From assembly GCA_902800305.1 (NCBI GenBank), contig CADCDP010000043.1:1-39753 (forward strand): a DNA stretch of 39,753 nt, read 5' to 3'. Below the pieces are notes generated by a model. That model did no database searches and was not told the DNA's origin. It saw nothing but the letters and a program-made list of their open reading frames with translations. Below, piece after piece: positions 24,022 through 33,967 of this stretch (positions are counted from its first letter, which is position 1; the number at the start of each line of letters is the position of its first letter). Source of the DNA: an uncultured Bacteroidales bacterium (GTDB lineage: Bacteria > Bacteroidota > Bacteroidia > Bacteroidales > Bacteroidaceae). Position numbers and translations under genes: made by a program.

Positions 24022-27000
24022 TTATTGTGTGACTATGAACTTTTCTGACGAAGAGGACACCGTGCCAATGGGCGAGGTGAGACGAACGCGACGGATGTAG
24101 ATTCCCTTCGGGAGCGAACGGCCACCATCAGTGTTGAGTATGAGGCGTCCTGCCATGTCGAAGATATCGTATTCTTCCACCAATCCCTCCACTACCTTGA
24201 AGTGGAGAACGGTTTCACCCATGTTGTTCAGTGTGTCGAATGCTCGTATGGTGAGCGTGTGCTGACCATCGGTGAGAGCGGGCATGGTGTAGGTAATCGT
24301 ACCAGAACGGTAGTCGCCAATAGCTTGCAGGTAGTAGCTGTTCAGCGTGTAGGTGGTAGCCTCGTTGCCATCGACAATGGCCACAATGTCATGCCCCAAC
24401 CCATTGCCGGTAGTGTTGATGCCACTGCTGTCAGTCAAAGTGATGTAGAGGGTAGGTGTTTCGCCAGTGATGCCTCCATCCTTCCAGGAAGCCCCATTGA
24501 GGTAAGCCACAATGTTAGGACCTATGGTGTCGGTCAACTCTTCGCTGGAGGTGCCTCCTACGAGGAAATCCTTAAACTGACCTTGCGCTTCGAGGGTCTT
24601 GGCCTGATTGACCGCATACAGGATTATCAGGCCTGCCTCGTTGGAGTAGTTGATGTCAAGCGGCACGGGGAAAGTGAAGGAGAATTTTCCCGAAGACACA
24701 GAATCTGTGCCCGAATAGAGCACACGTGTCCGGTCATCGTACTCGAAAGGTTTCGTGTCTGCCCCGACATTGTTCTTGCAGACAATGTGTTCCTCGTTGT
24801 CGTAAACGATGGGCGACACGGTGCCTTTGAAGTCGGTGGCAGGATTGCCCTCTTCATCCACGATGTGTCCTTCCACGGTGACAGTTTCGCCAGCTGATAT
24901 AGTAGGAGGATTCTGGGTGTCGATACTCAGCCCATTAAATTTATCGATTTTGACCTTATACGTGGGTGTCACCAACTTGATGGCTGGGTCACCCAGCAGG
25001 ACGAAGTGCGCCTTGTTAATGGTGTCGAGTTTGGAATAATAGGTTTTCGATGCCAAGATGTCGGCTTTCGCCTGTGCCAAAGCCTCGCCGATGGTGAAGT
25101 GCTCGCCATTGTTCTTGTTGCCCAACACGTGCGACATGAAGTTGCGGTTGATGGTGCGGTTGGGAGCCGAATAGACCGTTCGTGCCGTACCAACGAAGCC
25201 CATGGCACCACCCTGTTTGTTGAGGACAGCGGCGCAAGCAAGATTTTCGGTGTTCATGTCGAAGGGAGCCACGTCACATGCAGCAGTAATCCACAGAGGA
25301 AGGCGTGGCGATGACCAGTTTTGGAAATCAGCCATCTTGAGCACCTGTTCATGGGAAAGCATATAGGCGACACCATGCCCTGTATAGTTCATAATCAAGG
25401 CTCCTTCCTGCATCGTCTTATTAATTTCGGCATAAACACCTGGGTAACTGTTTCCTGTGGCCGACTGTTCACGAATGTAACTATCCCAATAGATGCGCTT
25501 ATAGTGGAAGTCGGGGTAGATGCGTTGCGTGTTAGTCAACACATTCTCTGCATCCTCCATGTGGATGGTCGTCTTGTCGTCATCACCCATTAGGCAGACA
25601 GTATTCTTCCATGCACCCGCATACTCGTTATTGATATAAGCAATCAGCTTGTTCACCACACTCTTAGCCTCTGTCACCGTGGAAACGGGCAGTCGCCCCA
25701 CGCCACAATCAGGCTGTTCCTTGAGGGGCGAAACACCTTTACCATCGGCCAACAAGGTGAAATACTCTTCCACGACGTATGAATTGATGTGAGACCACGA
25801 GTTATCGGACTCATATACTAAGAGATAGTCATCTTGCGATTTGGAAGTCAATCCATTCGTGACGAAGCGGTTGTCCCACATACAATTACCGAAAAGCAGG
25901 AGATTAAGCCCTCCCTTCTGGGTGCCTGTCAACGGCGAAGAGGTAAACTGCTTGTCGTAAAGCATCTTCATGAAGCGACGATAAGCGGTGGCATCAGGAG
26001 TGCCCGAAGAAAATTCATTATAGACTTTATCAGCCTCCACCACCACACAACGGATGCTGTCCTTTGCGGTGTGGGCATCGGCCAAACGTTGCGCTTGTTC
26101 GGTCAGACGGCCATTGGCAGGAACAATGATGACGAACTGGATGCTGTCGAGTGCATGAAGGTCTTGGTTCGTAACTGTGCCGACGTTTTCTGGTGAAGGG
26201 AAGGTGGCTGCGGTGTTGAGCGCAATGAATTTATTTCGGAAAGCGTCGTCCACAAGGGTTTGGATGCTGTATGTGCCCTCTGAAAAGGTTCCCTTCAGTT
26301 CGCGAGTATCGGCTGGTGATGTCACTTCCCAAACGCACGTCGCGCTACTGGCACCTTTTATACGGAAAGCTTTTGTAGTTTTTGTTCCATCCTTGTCTTG
26401 GAAAACCAAGAAGTCCTTGTTGGCGATGGACAATTCAGCTTCGTAGCTGGCACGGATGTAGTCGAGGTGACCCGTCACACCCGACGAGCGAGTGTGCTGG
26501 AGCGTGACACTAAGCGACGAGGCGGTCTGGTCATACAGCGTGAAAGACTGACTGCTAACGTAGGCGTATTCGTATTCGGCCAATTTCGAGAACGACAACG
26601 TTCCTAAAGCATTGTCGCCCACCGACACATTGAGTGTGGAAGCACTGTTGCCAGCCGTTCCAAACTGCACATCCAGCGTCACATCACCACAACTGGTATT
26701 CTCGAAGGGAATTGGGTAGGTCTTCTTGTTCCCTGTAGAATAGTCGTACTTCTCAAAGAAGGTACGACCACAGTTCAAGAAGGAATAAGCATCTTCTTCG
26801 TGGAGGGAATGTGCATAGTAAGTGTTCTGACCGCCTTCCGAGGTCGTCACTTGAGCATCCACCACTTCGAAGGAGGCTGGAGTGTCTGTGGTTTCCGTCA
26901 AGAAGTAGTAAATGTAGTTGGAATAAGGATTGTTTCGGTGGCTATAGGAACTCGATGCATCTTTGCGTGTCCATTGAGTAGTACCGCACGAATAGAAGAG

Positions 27001-27297
27001 TACGGTACCGTTCTCCTTGCGGTAAAGAGGTATCTCCGTCAAGTCATCATCGAGATTTTCTATATTAGCTTCTGGCAAAAAGGGGAGGTTGTAACCATAA
27101 AGGCACACCTTCTCGGGGTTGCTGAACCCCATGTTTTTTAAAGCCGTACTGGTCAACTGATACACACCCTCATCTTTTACACGGATTTTCACCCACTTGC
27201 CAGTGGCAAGCTTGGAGTGTTCTGCATAACGACTCTGGGCACTGGCGGTAAGCGACAGTGCTATTATTATAAATAATGTGTATAGTTTCCTTTCCAT
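24022..27297 (-). CDS. porU: Type IX secretion sortase PorU (C25 gingipain-like peptidase)
   Basis: 1091 residues from the ATG at 27297 (MERKLYTLF); a longer in-frame start at 27342 overlaps the upstream gene and is rejected. Signal peptide ends at LTASAQ. The C25 caspase-like domain lies in the middle third: VIIVPANGRL, the catalytic His in MNYTGHGVAYML and Cys in LWITAACDVAPFD, then GGAMGFVGTARTVY. The C-terminus carries an immunoglobulin-like region and a sorting-type domain ending GIYIRRV and EKFIVTQ. PorU cleaves the C-terminal signal of T9SS cargo and attaches it to anionic lipopolysaccharide. The gap to the upstream gene is seven bases. Confidence 0.93.
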   Translation of the reverse strand: MERKLYTLFIIIALSLTASAQSRYAEHSKLATGKWVKIRVKDEGVYQLTSTALKNMGFSNPEKVCLYGYNLPFLPEANIENLDDDLTEIPLYRKENGTVLFYSCGTTQWTRKDASSSYSHRNNPYSNYIYYFLTETTDTPASFEVVDAQVTTSEGGQNTYYAHSLHEEDAYSFLNCGRTFFEKYDYSTGNKKTYPIPFENTSCGDVTLDVQFGTAGNSASTLNVSVGDNALGTLSFSKLAEYEYAYVSSQSFTLYDQTASSLSVTLQHTRSSGVTGHLDYIRASYEAELSIANKDFLVFQDKDGTKTTKAFRIKGASSATCVWEVTSPADTRELKGTFSEGTYSIQTLVDDAFRNKFIALNTAATFPSPENVGTVTNQDLHALDSIQFVIIVPANGRLTEQAQRLADAHTAKDSIRCVVVEADKVYNEFSSGTPDATAYRRFMKMLYDKQFTSSPLTGTQKGGLNLLLFGNCMWDNRFVTNGLTSKSQDDYLLVYESDNSWSHINSYVVEEYFTLLADGKGVSPLKEQPDCGVGRLPVSTVTEAKSVVNKLIAYINNEYAGAWKNTVCLMGDDDKTTIHMEDAENVLTNTQRIYPDFHYKRIYWDSYIREQSATGNSYPGVYAEINKTMQEGALIMNYTGHGVAYMLSHEQVLKMADFQNWSSPRLPLWITAACDVAPFDMNTENLACAAVLNKQGGAMGFVGTARTVYSAPNRTINRNFMSHVLGNKNNGEHFTIGEALAQAKADILASKTYYSKLDTINKAHFVLLGDPAIKLVTPTYKVKIDKFNGLSIDTQNPPTISAGETVTVEGHIVDEEGNPATDFKGTVSPIVYDNEEHIVCKNNVGADTKPFEYDDRTRVLYSGTDSVSSGKFSFTFPVPLDINYSNEAGLIILYAVNQAKTLEAQGQFKDFLVGGTSSEELTDTIGPNIVAYLNGASWKDGGITGETPTLYITLTDSSGINTTGNGLGHDIVAIVDGNEATTYTLNSYYLQAIGDYRSGTITYTMPALTDGQHTLTIRAFDTLNNMGETVLHFKVVEGLVEEYDIFDMAGRLILNTDGGRSLPKGIYIRRVRLTSPIGTVSSSSEKFIVTQ

Positions 27298-27304
27298 AAC
27301 GCAA

Positions 27305-27937
27305 TTACTTGATTCGCAAATCCAGCAGTTTCCTATCGCCAATATATCCTTCTATCCTGTCTCCTTCCTGCACGGGACCTACTCCTTGCGGTGTACCTGT
27401 GAAAATAAGGTCACCCGTCTTTAAGGTGAAGAATCTCGATGCGTAGGCAATAATGTGGTCAATCGAGTGAATCATGTTGGCCGTATGTCCAGTCTGCCGT
27501 CGAGTGCCATTCATGTCCATGTGGAAATGGATGTCCTGCACATCGCAGCCCAGTTCTTCCTTGTCGATGAACTTACCCAACGCAGCACTTCCGTCAAAGC
27601 CCTTGCAACATTCCCACGGCATCCCCTTGGCACGAAGTTCGCCTTGCAAGTCACGTGCCGTGAAATCAATGCCCACAGTCAACTCGTTGTAGTAGCGATG
27701 GGCGAAACGCTCGCTGATGTCTTTGCCCACATGAGCAATCTTCACCACAATCTCGGTCTCGTAGTCGAAACGTTCGGCAAAGTCTGGCACAAAGAAGGGC
27801 TTTCCTGACTGGATGATGCTCGAGTCGAACTTCGAGAACAAGACAGGCTCCGTATGTAATAACGAATTTTGTTCCTCTTTAGTATGCAATTCGTTGATAT
27901 GTTCGGCATAGTTCATGCCTACAGCGAGAATCTTCAT
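27305..27937 (-). CDS. Fumarylacetoacetate hydrolase-family protein
   Basis: 210 residues, the short form of the FAH fold. Metal-binding acidic residues are in RFDYETEIVVKIA (two Glu), and the family motifs GIDFTARDLQGE, CKGFDGSAALG, and LKTGDLIFTGTPQGVGPVQEGD are present. Members hydrolyse or decarboxylate acylpyruvates and related oxoacids; the substrate here cannot be told. Embedded between rseP (six bases) and porU, a position that suggests co-transcription rather than a shared pathway. Confidence 0.9.
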   Translation of the reverse strand: MKILAVGMNYAEHINELHTKEEQNSLLHTEPVLFSKFDSSIIQSGKPFFVPDFAERFDYETEIVVKIAHVGKDISERFAHRYYNELTVGIDFTARDLQGELRAKGMPWECCKGFDGSAALGKFIDKEELGCDVQDIHFHMDMNGTRRQTGHTANMIHSIDHIIAYASRFFTLKTGDLIFTGTPQGVGPVQEGDRIEGYIGDRKLLDLRIK

Positions 27938-27943
27938 CGTTCG

Positions 27944-29419
27944 TTAGAATCCGAATAATCTTAATATGTCGTTCAGCTGCGCCAACACCATGATGGCGAG
28001 CAGGAGGTACATGCCAAAATATTGCACTACCAACAGGAAATTGTCGTTCAAGCGTCTGCGAGTCACCAGTTCGAACAGGGCAAAGAGCGCATGACCACCG
28101 TCGAGTGCCGGAATGGGCAACACGTTCATGAAGCCTAACACAATGGAAAGGAAGGCCGTGAGCAACCAGAATTTCGACCAGTTCCAAGCGTCGGGGAAGA
28201 TGTTGCCGATACTGATGAAGCCACCCACTTGGCGAGCACCCTTCTTCGTGAAGACGTACTTCATCTGGTCAACATAGTTGGTCAACGTCTCAATACCGTA
28301 TTTCACTCCAGCAGGGAACGACTCGAAGAAGCCATACTTGCGAGTGGTAATCTTGTCTTGATAAGGCATCGCATTGGCAAAGCCGAGCGTGAACTCTGGG
28401 GTGAGCGTTACCTTTTTCGTCACAGAGTCATTGATGACCATCGTGATTTGCCGTGCCTTGAGGCTATCGCCGAAATTAGCGTTTTCGGGCAGTGCCTTCT
28501 GGAGGGCGATAAGACTGTTCTGAAAATCGTTGAAGTCTTCTATCGCAACGCCATTTACCGAACAAATCATGTCGGTCTTCTTCAGTCCCATCTCTTCGGC
28601 TGGCGTGCCAGGCAAAATGCTGTCTATTTGGAGCGGCGCACGCATCGTGGCATACATAGGCTGCTCTATCATATCAAGCAACGAAAGCTCTTCGGGCATC
28701 GTGATAACCACTTCCTTGCCCTCACGGAGCACGGTTACGGTCTTGGCGTTCGACATGTCTTGCAGCACCGTTGTAGCCCAAGAAGGCACAGCCTCTTCGT
28801 CGGTCTTGATGATGATGTCGCCATCACGGAAACCGTCTGCCTTGGCTTGCTCCGAGAACTTCATACCGTATGTCATGTCCTCGCTCTTCACGTAGCTTTC
28901 ACCCCAAGCGAACAGCACCATGGCGTAAATGACGAATGCGGTGATGAAGTTCATGATAATGCCGCCTAACATGATGATGAGGCGTTGCCATGCAGGACGT
29001 GTGCGGAACTCCCACCGTTCGCCCTTCACATCCTCGTTCTTGATGATGATGTGCTTCACCAGTTGTGGCAGCTGTTTCCAGAAACTCTTCTGGCTGTCGT
29101 CCTCGTTAAACGACGACTCATCCACCATGCCCGAAATCTTCACGTAGCCACCCAGCGGTATCCAGCCGATACCATATTCTGTGCCTTCATACTCGTATTC
29201 CCCGTTCTCCTTCCGTTTGGCAGGAGCCTTACCCCTCAGTTTGCGCCACCAATTGCTGTAGGTGCTGAACAGGCTGAACTTCCAGTCGAAGAACAGGTAG
29301 AACTTTTCAACTCTTACCTTAAAAATCTTTGCCGCAACAAAATGGCCGCCCTCGTGCAATACAATCAGCAATGCCAAGGCAACAATGAGTTGCAGTCCCT
29401 TAATGAGAATTGTTTCCAT
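27944..29419 (-). CDS. rseP: RseP-family site-2 zinc metalloprotease
   Basis: 491 residues. The ATG at 29419 forms TGATG with the dxr stop; a TTG one codon earlier is less likely. The zinc motif HEGGH is in the first membrane helix (about residues 22-26) and the second motif PIPALDGGHAL in a C-terminal helix. Between them lie membrane segments and a PDZ domain (around PAEEMGLKKTDMICSVNG). It cuts membrane-bound anti-sigma factors or leftover signal peptides inside the membrane. Family members usually span 350-450 residues, so this one is somewhat long. Confidence 0.94.
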   Translation of the reverse strand: METILIKGLQLIVALALLIVLHEGGHFVAAKIFKVRVEKFYLFFDWKFSLFSTYSNWWRKLRGKAPAKRKENGEYEYEGTEYGIGWIPLGGYVKISGMVDESSFNEDDSQKSFWKQLPQLVKHIIIKNEDVKGERWEFRTRPAWQRLIIMLGGIIMNFITAFVIYAMVLFAWGESYVKSEDMTYGMKFSEQAKADGFRDGDIIIKTDEEAVPSWATTVLQDMSNAKTVTVLREGKEVVITMPEELSLLDMIEQPMYATMRAPLQIDSILPGTPAEEMGLKKTDMICSVNGVAIEDFNDFQNSLIALQKALPENANFGDSLKARQITMVINDSVTKKVTLTPEFTLGFANAMPYQDKITTRKYGFFESFPAGVKYGIETLTNYVDQMKYVFTKKGARQVGGFISIGNIFPDAWNWSKFWLLTAFLSIVLGFMNVLPIPALDGGHALFALFELVTRRRLNDNFLLVVQYFGMYLLLAIMVLAQLNDILRLFGF

Positions 29420-30561
29420 CAAATTAGTGTCGAAGCGTACTGTCTCGCTTCTTTATCAGTTTGTAAATAAGTTTCTAATGTCGAGTCGGTGGTGAAGGCA
29501 ATCTTGCCCATCGTCCGCTCAATGATATCGCCGATTTGCTCAAAGCCAATCTTGTCGTCGATGAACGCACGGTTAGCCACCTCGTTGGCCGCATTGACAA
29601 TACACGGCATATTGCCCCCCTGATGCAGGGCTTCGTAAGCCAAAGCCAAACAGCGGAACCGTTCGGTGTCTGGCTCTTCGAAGGTTAAGTCCTTCATCTT
29701 GAACAGGTCAAGACGGTCACCATCGAGCGTGAGTCGCTTCGGATAACTGAACGCATACTGGATGGGCAGACGCATATCGGGCACACCAAGCTGTGCTTTC
29801 ACGGCTCCATCCTCAAACTGCACCGCACTATGGATGACTGACTGTGGATGCACCACCACTTGAATCTGCTCAGGTCGTACCCCAAAAAGCCACTTGGCCT
29901 CAATCACCTCAAAGCCCTTGTTCATCAGCGTAGCCGAATCGATAGTGATTTTTGCCCCCATATTCCACGTAGGGTGTGCCAGCGCATCGGCCTTCGTCAC
30001 CCCTCGGAGTTGCTCTTTCGTAAATTTGCGGAAAGGTCCACCGCTGCACGTCAGCAGAATCTTGTCGATACGGTTGCCTGGCTCTATGCACTGGAAAATG
30101 GCCGAATGCTCCGAATCCACAGGCAGGATGGGCACACGGTTCTCGTTGGCCAAACGGGTGATGAGGTCGCCCGCCACCACCAGCGTCTCCTTGTTGGCCA
30201 GCGCAATCGCCTTCTTCGCCTTAATAGCTGCAATGGTCGGTTCCAATCCAGCGAAACCCACCATCGAGGCAAGCACCATATCCACGTTGTCATCCTGCAC
30301 CACTTGGCACAGCGCATCAGCCCCAGCATACACCTTAATAGGTAGGTCGGCCAAACCTTCCTGCACCTTCTCATAGTTCGACTCCTTGGCTATCACGACC
30401 GCCTCGGGGTTATAGCGTCGGGCTTGTTCAATGAGCAGGTCTGCATTGTTATACGCTGTCAACACGTATGCCTCATACAGGTCGTTGTGCTGCCCTATCA
30501 CGTCCAGAGCCTGAGTGCCGATGCTCCCCGTAGAGCCTAAAATACAAATTCTCTTCTTCAT
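29419..30561 (-). CDS. dxr: 1-deoxy-D-xylulose 5-phosphate reductoisomerase
   Basis: 380 residues. NADPH-binding motif ILGSTGSIGTQALDVI at the N-terminus, IALANKETLVVAGD, the metal and substrate motif PVDSEHSAIFQC, CSGGPFR, and HPTWNMGAKITIDSATLMNKG. Commits carbon to the MEP pathway; target of fosmidomycin. Overlaps rimM by four bases (ATGA) and rseP by one base. Confidence 0.96.
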   Translation of the reverse strand: MKKRICILGSTGSIGTQALDVIGQHNDLYEAYVLTAYNNADLLIEQARRYNPEAVVIAKESNYEKVQEGLADLPIKVYAGADALCQVVQDDNVDMVLASMVGFAGLEPTIAAIKAKKAIALANKETLVVAGDLITRLANENRVPILPVDSEHSAIFQCIEPGNRIDKILLTCSGGPFRKFTKEQLRGVTKADALAHPTWNMGAKITIDSATLMNKGFEVIEAKWLFGVRPEQIQVVVHPQSVIHSAVQFEDGAVKAQLGVPDMRLPIQYAFSYPKRLTLDGDRLDLFKMKDLTFEEPDTERFRCLALAYEALHQGGNMPCIVNAANEVANRAFIDDKIGFEQIGDIIERTMGKIAFTTDSTLETYLQTDKEARQYASTLI

Positions 30562-31082
30562 AAGTCTAATAGTCCCAATGGCAAGTCCATCACCATCGTT
30601 TTTTCTTCTTTATTTATATCCGAAATAAATTCCTCGTGGGCAGGTATCATCACCTCTTGTCCATCCCTCCGCTCCACGATGAAAAGCCAATTTTCCGTCT
30701 TGTCATCTACATCCACGATGGTGCCAATCTCTTGGCCATCATCACCAGCAATCATCTTAAAACCAATAAAATAATTCAGCGAAACTTCATCCTCTCCCAA
30801 CTCTTCCTGGTATTTCGTCTCCATGTAAACGTCGCTGTTGACTAAAAACTGCACCGCATCCGCACTATCCAAGTCTTCAAACTTCACGATGGCCGTGGTG
30901 TCGCTACGAAAACGATACTCCTCCATGAAAAACGGAACAAGAATACCGTCCACGTCACAAATCAGGTAGTCTGCCTCCACCCTGTCCCATACATCATCCG
31001 TGAACTGAAAGTTAATCTCGCCTTTCAATCCATGCGTTCGGGTCAATCTCCCAATCGGGTAAACATCTTCTCTTCGTATCAT
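30558..31082 (-). CDS. rimM: 16S rRNA processing protein RimM
   Basis: 174 residues. The N-terminal domain starts IGRLTRTHGLKGEI and the C-terminal PRC-barrel has IGTIVDVDD and VMIPAHEEFISDIN. Assists maturation of the 30S head. Overlaps murA upstream and dxr downstream by four bases each, so the three are translationally coupled. Confidence 0.94.
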   Translation of the reverse strand: MIRREDVYPIGRLTRTHGLKGEINFQFTDDVWDRVEADYLICDVDGILVPFFMEEYRFRSDTTAIVKFEDLDSADAVQFLVNSDVYMETKYQEELGEDEVSLNYFIGFKMIAGDDGQEIGTIVDVDDKTENWLFIVERRDGQEVMIPAHEEFISDINKEEKTMVMDLPLGLLDL

Positions 31083-32386
31083 TGTATCCTTTTAATAGCA
31101 GCCCCAAGAGCCGTCAAACGTCCCTCAATGTCTTCATAGCCACGGTCAATCTGCTCAATGTTACTAATCATGCTCACGCCATTAGCCGAGAGGGCAGCTA
31201 TCAACAATGCGATACCAGCACGAATGTCGGGACTCGACAACTTGGCACCTCGCAGCTTCATCTGGTTGTCGTGACCTACCACCACAGCACGATGTGGGTC
31301 GCACAAGATAATCTGAGCCCCCATGTCTATCAACTTATCCACAAAGAAGAGGCGGCTTTCAAACATCTTCTGGTGAATCAGCACAGAACCCTTGGCCTGT
31401 GTCGCCACCACCAGCATGATGCTCAGCAAGTCGGGTGTCAGCCCTGGCCACGGAGCATCAGACAACGACATGGTGCTACCGTCCATGAACGATGCCACCT
31501 CGTAGTGCCGATGCTCTGGGATGTGGATGTCCTCGCCGATACGGTCGATATGGATGCCCAGACGACGGAACATATTAGGAATGATACCCAAATTCTCGTA
31601 GCTCACATTCTTGATAGTGATGTCGCTGCCTGTCATGGCTGCCATCCCGATGAAGGAACCCACCTCTATCATGTCGGGCAGGATTGTGTGCTCCGTACCA
31701 TGCAGCTCCTTCACCCCCTGAATCGTTAACAGGTTGGAACTGATGCCACTGATTTGTGCACCCATCGCGTTGAGCATTCGACAAAGTTGCTGAATGTAAG
31801 GCTCACAGGCAGCATTGTAGATGGTGGTCGTTCCCTCGGCCAACACTGCCGTCATAATGATGTTGGCAGTACCCGTCACACTGGCTTCATCCAGCAGCAT
31901 GTACGTTCCCTTCAGTTCGTTGGCATCAATCTCGTACACACCTCGTTCGATACTATAATTGAACTTAGCACCCAACTCCTGCACCCCCATAAAGTGAGTG
32001 TCCAAGCGACGACGCCCAATCTGGTCGCCTCCAGGCTTGGCCACACATGCCTTATGGAATCGGGCAAGCTGTGGCCCCAACAGCAAAATGCTTCCACGCA
32101 AAGCGGCACACCGCTGCACAAACTCTTGACTACCCAGATAATCCATATCCAAAGCATCCGCCCTGAACTGATAATCATGGTCGTTCAACTGCATCACCCG
32201 CACCCCTATCTTGCTGAGCAAGTTGATGAGATTGTTGACATCAAGGATGTTAGGCACATTTCGGATTATGACAGGTTCGGCAGTCAACAAAATGGCACTA
32301 ATCACCTCCAGCGCCTCGTTCTTGGCACCTTGGGGGGTGATTTCGCCATGCAGTTGATGTCCGCCTTCAATAATAAATGAAGCCAT
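31079..32386 (-). CDS. murA: UDP-N-acetylglucosamine 1-carboxyvinyltransferase
   Basis: 435 residues. First committed enzyme of peptidoglycan synthesis, transferring enolpyruvate from PEP. The substrate motif GAKNEALE and the loop KPGGDQIGRRRLDTH are clear. In most MurA the loop reads PGGCxIG, with the Cys attacked by fosfomycin; here that residue is Asp121 (codon 32026-32024). Asp at this site keeps activity but blocks fosfomycin alkylation in other bacteria. Overlaps rimM by four bases, and its ATG shares a base with the DUF4290 stop. Confidence 0.95.
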   Translation of the reverse strand: MASFIIEGGHQLHGEITPQGAKNEALEVISAILLTAEPVIIRNVPNILDVNNLINLLSKIGVRVMQLNDHDYQFRADALDMDYLGSQEFVQRCAALRGSILLLGPQLARFHKACVAKPGGDQIGRRRLDTHFMGVQELGAKFNYSIERGVYEIDANELKGTYMLLDEASVTGTANIIMTAVLAEGTTTIYNAACEPYIQQLCRMLNAMGAQISGISSNLLTIQGVKELHGTEHTILPDMIEVGSFIGMAAMTGSDITIKNVSYENLGIIPNMFRRLGIHIDRIGEDIHIPEHRHYEVASFMDGSTMSLSDAPWPGLTPDLLSIMLVVATQAKGSVLIHQKMFESRLFFVDKLIDMGAQIILCDPHRAVVVGHDNQMKLRGAKLSSPDIRAGIALLIAALSANGVSMISNIEQIDRGYEDIEGRLTALGAAIKRIQ

Positions 32387-32982
32387 TATTTTTTCTTTTT
32401 CTTTTTCAAACTGGTAGAGATTCTGCTGCTCAAGAGTTCTCCGTCACTCACCAACGGGCAGAGGTCGAGGTCTATCTGCACCTTTCCGTCCGTATAGGCA
32501 GCCATGTCATCCGCCACTCTTTCGTCGCTCATCGAATCCACACTCCAGTTCGAGAGGTCGCGCTTCATGTGGTTAGCCACCAACAACGCCAGTTCGTCAC
32601 GCTGCGGCCCCTGTTCCATCGTGGCAAGATGCTCTGCAAACTTCTCCACAATCGAGCCATAATTCCGCTTCTGGATACGCTTCTGTGGATAAGACAGCTG
32701 TTCGGGACGAGCGTTCTCGTCATCTATGCGTTCGATGTCCACGGGGTAGTCAATATCCAGGTCATACTGAGCAATGGCAGCAAGGTGGTTCCAAAGTTTC
32801 TTGTTGAAATCCTCCTTGTCAGCCGTATGCTCCACCATGCTCGACATTGTGGCGATAATCGTTCGGGCACATCTTAAGCGTTCGTTCCTGTCAGCAATGG
32901 TCTTGCAATACTCCACCATCTGCTGCACACTTCGCCCATATTCAGGCATGATCAATTTTTCTCTTTTCGTATTATAATCCAT
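32386..32982 (-). CDS. DUF4290 family protein
   Basis: 198 residues, starts MDYNTKREKLIMPEYGRSVQQMVE, the family hallmark. Mostly helical, no membrane segment or signal. It ends in a run of six Lys; the matching A-rich DNA lies directly upstream of the murA ATG and probably serves as its ribosome-entry region. Function unknown; the family is typical of Bacteroidetes and the link to murA-rimM-dxr suggests a housekeeping role. Confidence 0.85.
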   Translation of the reverse strand: MDYNTKREKLIMPEYGRSVQQMVEYCKTIADRNERLRCARTIIATMSSMVEHTADKEDFNKKLWNHLAAIAQYDLDIDYPVDIERIDDENARPEQLSYPQKRIQKRNYGSIVEKFAEHLATMEQGPQRDELALLVANHMKRDLSNWSVDSMSDERVADDMAAYTDGKVQIDLDLCPLVSDGELLSSRISTSLKKKKKK

Positions 32983-32989
32983 CTGTTAC

Positions 32990-33703
32990 TTATAACAATT
33001 TCTTAGCTACTGTTGCTTGGAATTCCTTCAGATAGTTCGGTTCAAAGTAGGCCACATCCTCAAATTCCTCCCGGAGGAACTTCTTCTCGGCCAGCGGCGA
33101 CATATACTTCGCCAACAAGGGCACACCCTCAAAGAAATGCGCGTTGGGATGCTGCAGGAGAGGCTTGCACTTCTCGGCACCATTTCCGAAGAAATAAACA
33201 GGATGCTCGTTCAGATACGGTTCAAACGAATGTTCGTCCACCACCACGGGTGCCACAGGCATTACCGGTCGCAACGCCCGATTGTAGAGAGCCGCATACA
33301 CCTCCATGCGCCGAGCATCCAGCATCGGACAAAGCAAAGCATCCTCAGGCAAGTCATCGTGCACCAACAACACAGGCACACACTGCACCTCCAATGTCGG
33401 CACCGAAATCAATTTAAGGTCGCGTGCGTATGCCACACCCTTCGCCATCGACACTCCTATCCTAAGCCCCGTATAGCTTCCTGGGCCTGCACTCACAGCC
33501 ACCGCATCGAAAGGGATGGCATGGTTATCCGTAAAAGACAATGCCTCATCCACCATGACACCCAACGCGGAGCCATGGTTGGTCGTCCCTTGTCCATCAC
33601 CAGCCTCCTGTGTATTGTCCGTCTGAAAGATGATAGCACTGTCCTGACTCACAGCCACACTACACAACGCTGTTGCTGTCTCTATATGTAAAATTACCGA
33701 CAT
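32990..33703 (-). CDS. tsaB: tRNA threonylcarbamoyladenosine biosynthesis protein TsaB
   Basis: 237 residues from the ATG at 33703 (MSVILHIETATALCSVAV); a longer frame to 33880 is A-rich leader and is rejected. ASKHA-fold scaffold protein. The conserved VSAGPGSYTGLRIGVSMAKGVAYA segment is present. With TsaD and TsaE it makes t6A37 in ANN-decoding tRNAs. It has the C-terminal half of a full-length TsaB. First gene of the long leftward operon. Confidence 0.93.
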   Translation of the reverse strand: MSVILHIETATALCSVAVSQDSAIIFQTDNTQEAGDGQGTTNHGSALGVMVDEALSFTDNHAIPFDAVAVSAGPGSYTGLRIGVSMAKGVAYARDLKLISVPTLEVQCVPVLLVHDDLPEDALLCPMLDARRMEVYAALYNRALRPVMPVAPVVVDEHSFEPYLNEHPVYFFGNGAEKCKPLLQHPNAHFFEGVPLLAKYMSPLAEKKFLREEFEDVAYFEPNYLKEFQATVAKKLL

Positions 33704-33916
33704 CGTATGTAAACTTTGGTAATCGTAAAAAAAATAACTTGGTATGATTTGCCGCTTTGCAGCATTAAAAAGAAAAATAAAGAAAAATAAATAAAAACAT
33801 GGAAAAAAATTTTTTATATATTTTTGTCTATTTTTTCTATTTTTTCTTTCTGCGCCCAGCAGGGGCATAAAACGTACCAATTTATTTTTTGAGGGTTACT
33901 TGACTCAAAATTAGTG

Positions 33917-33924
33917 CAAAGGTA
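33917..33924 (-). promoter_or_regulatory. Minus-strand -7 element for the tsaB-ispF operon
   Basis: TACCTTTG reads on the minus strand (33924-33917). No ideal -33 element is visible because the upstream DNA consists of the direct repeats ATTTATC. The leader to tsaB would be about 205 bases and very A-rich. Confidence 0.55.
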
Positions 33925-33967
33925 CGAAATTATCATTTATCATTTATCATTTATTATTTAAAATTTG

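Noticed and set aside
27297..27342. N-terminal extension of PorU
   Set aside because: It overlaps the end of the FAH-family gene and lies before a good signal peptide.
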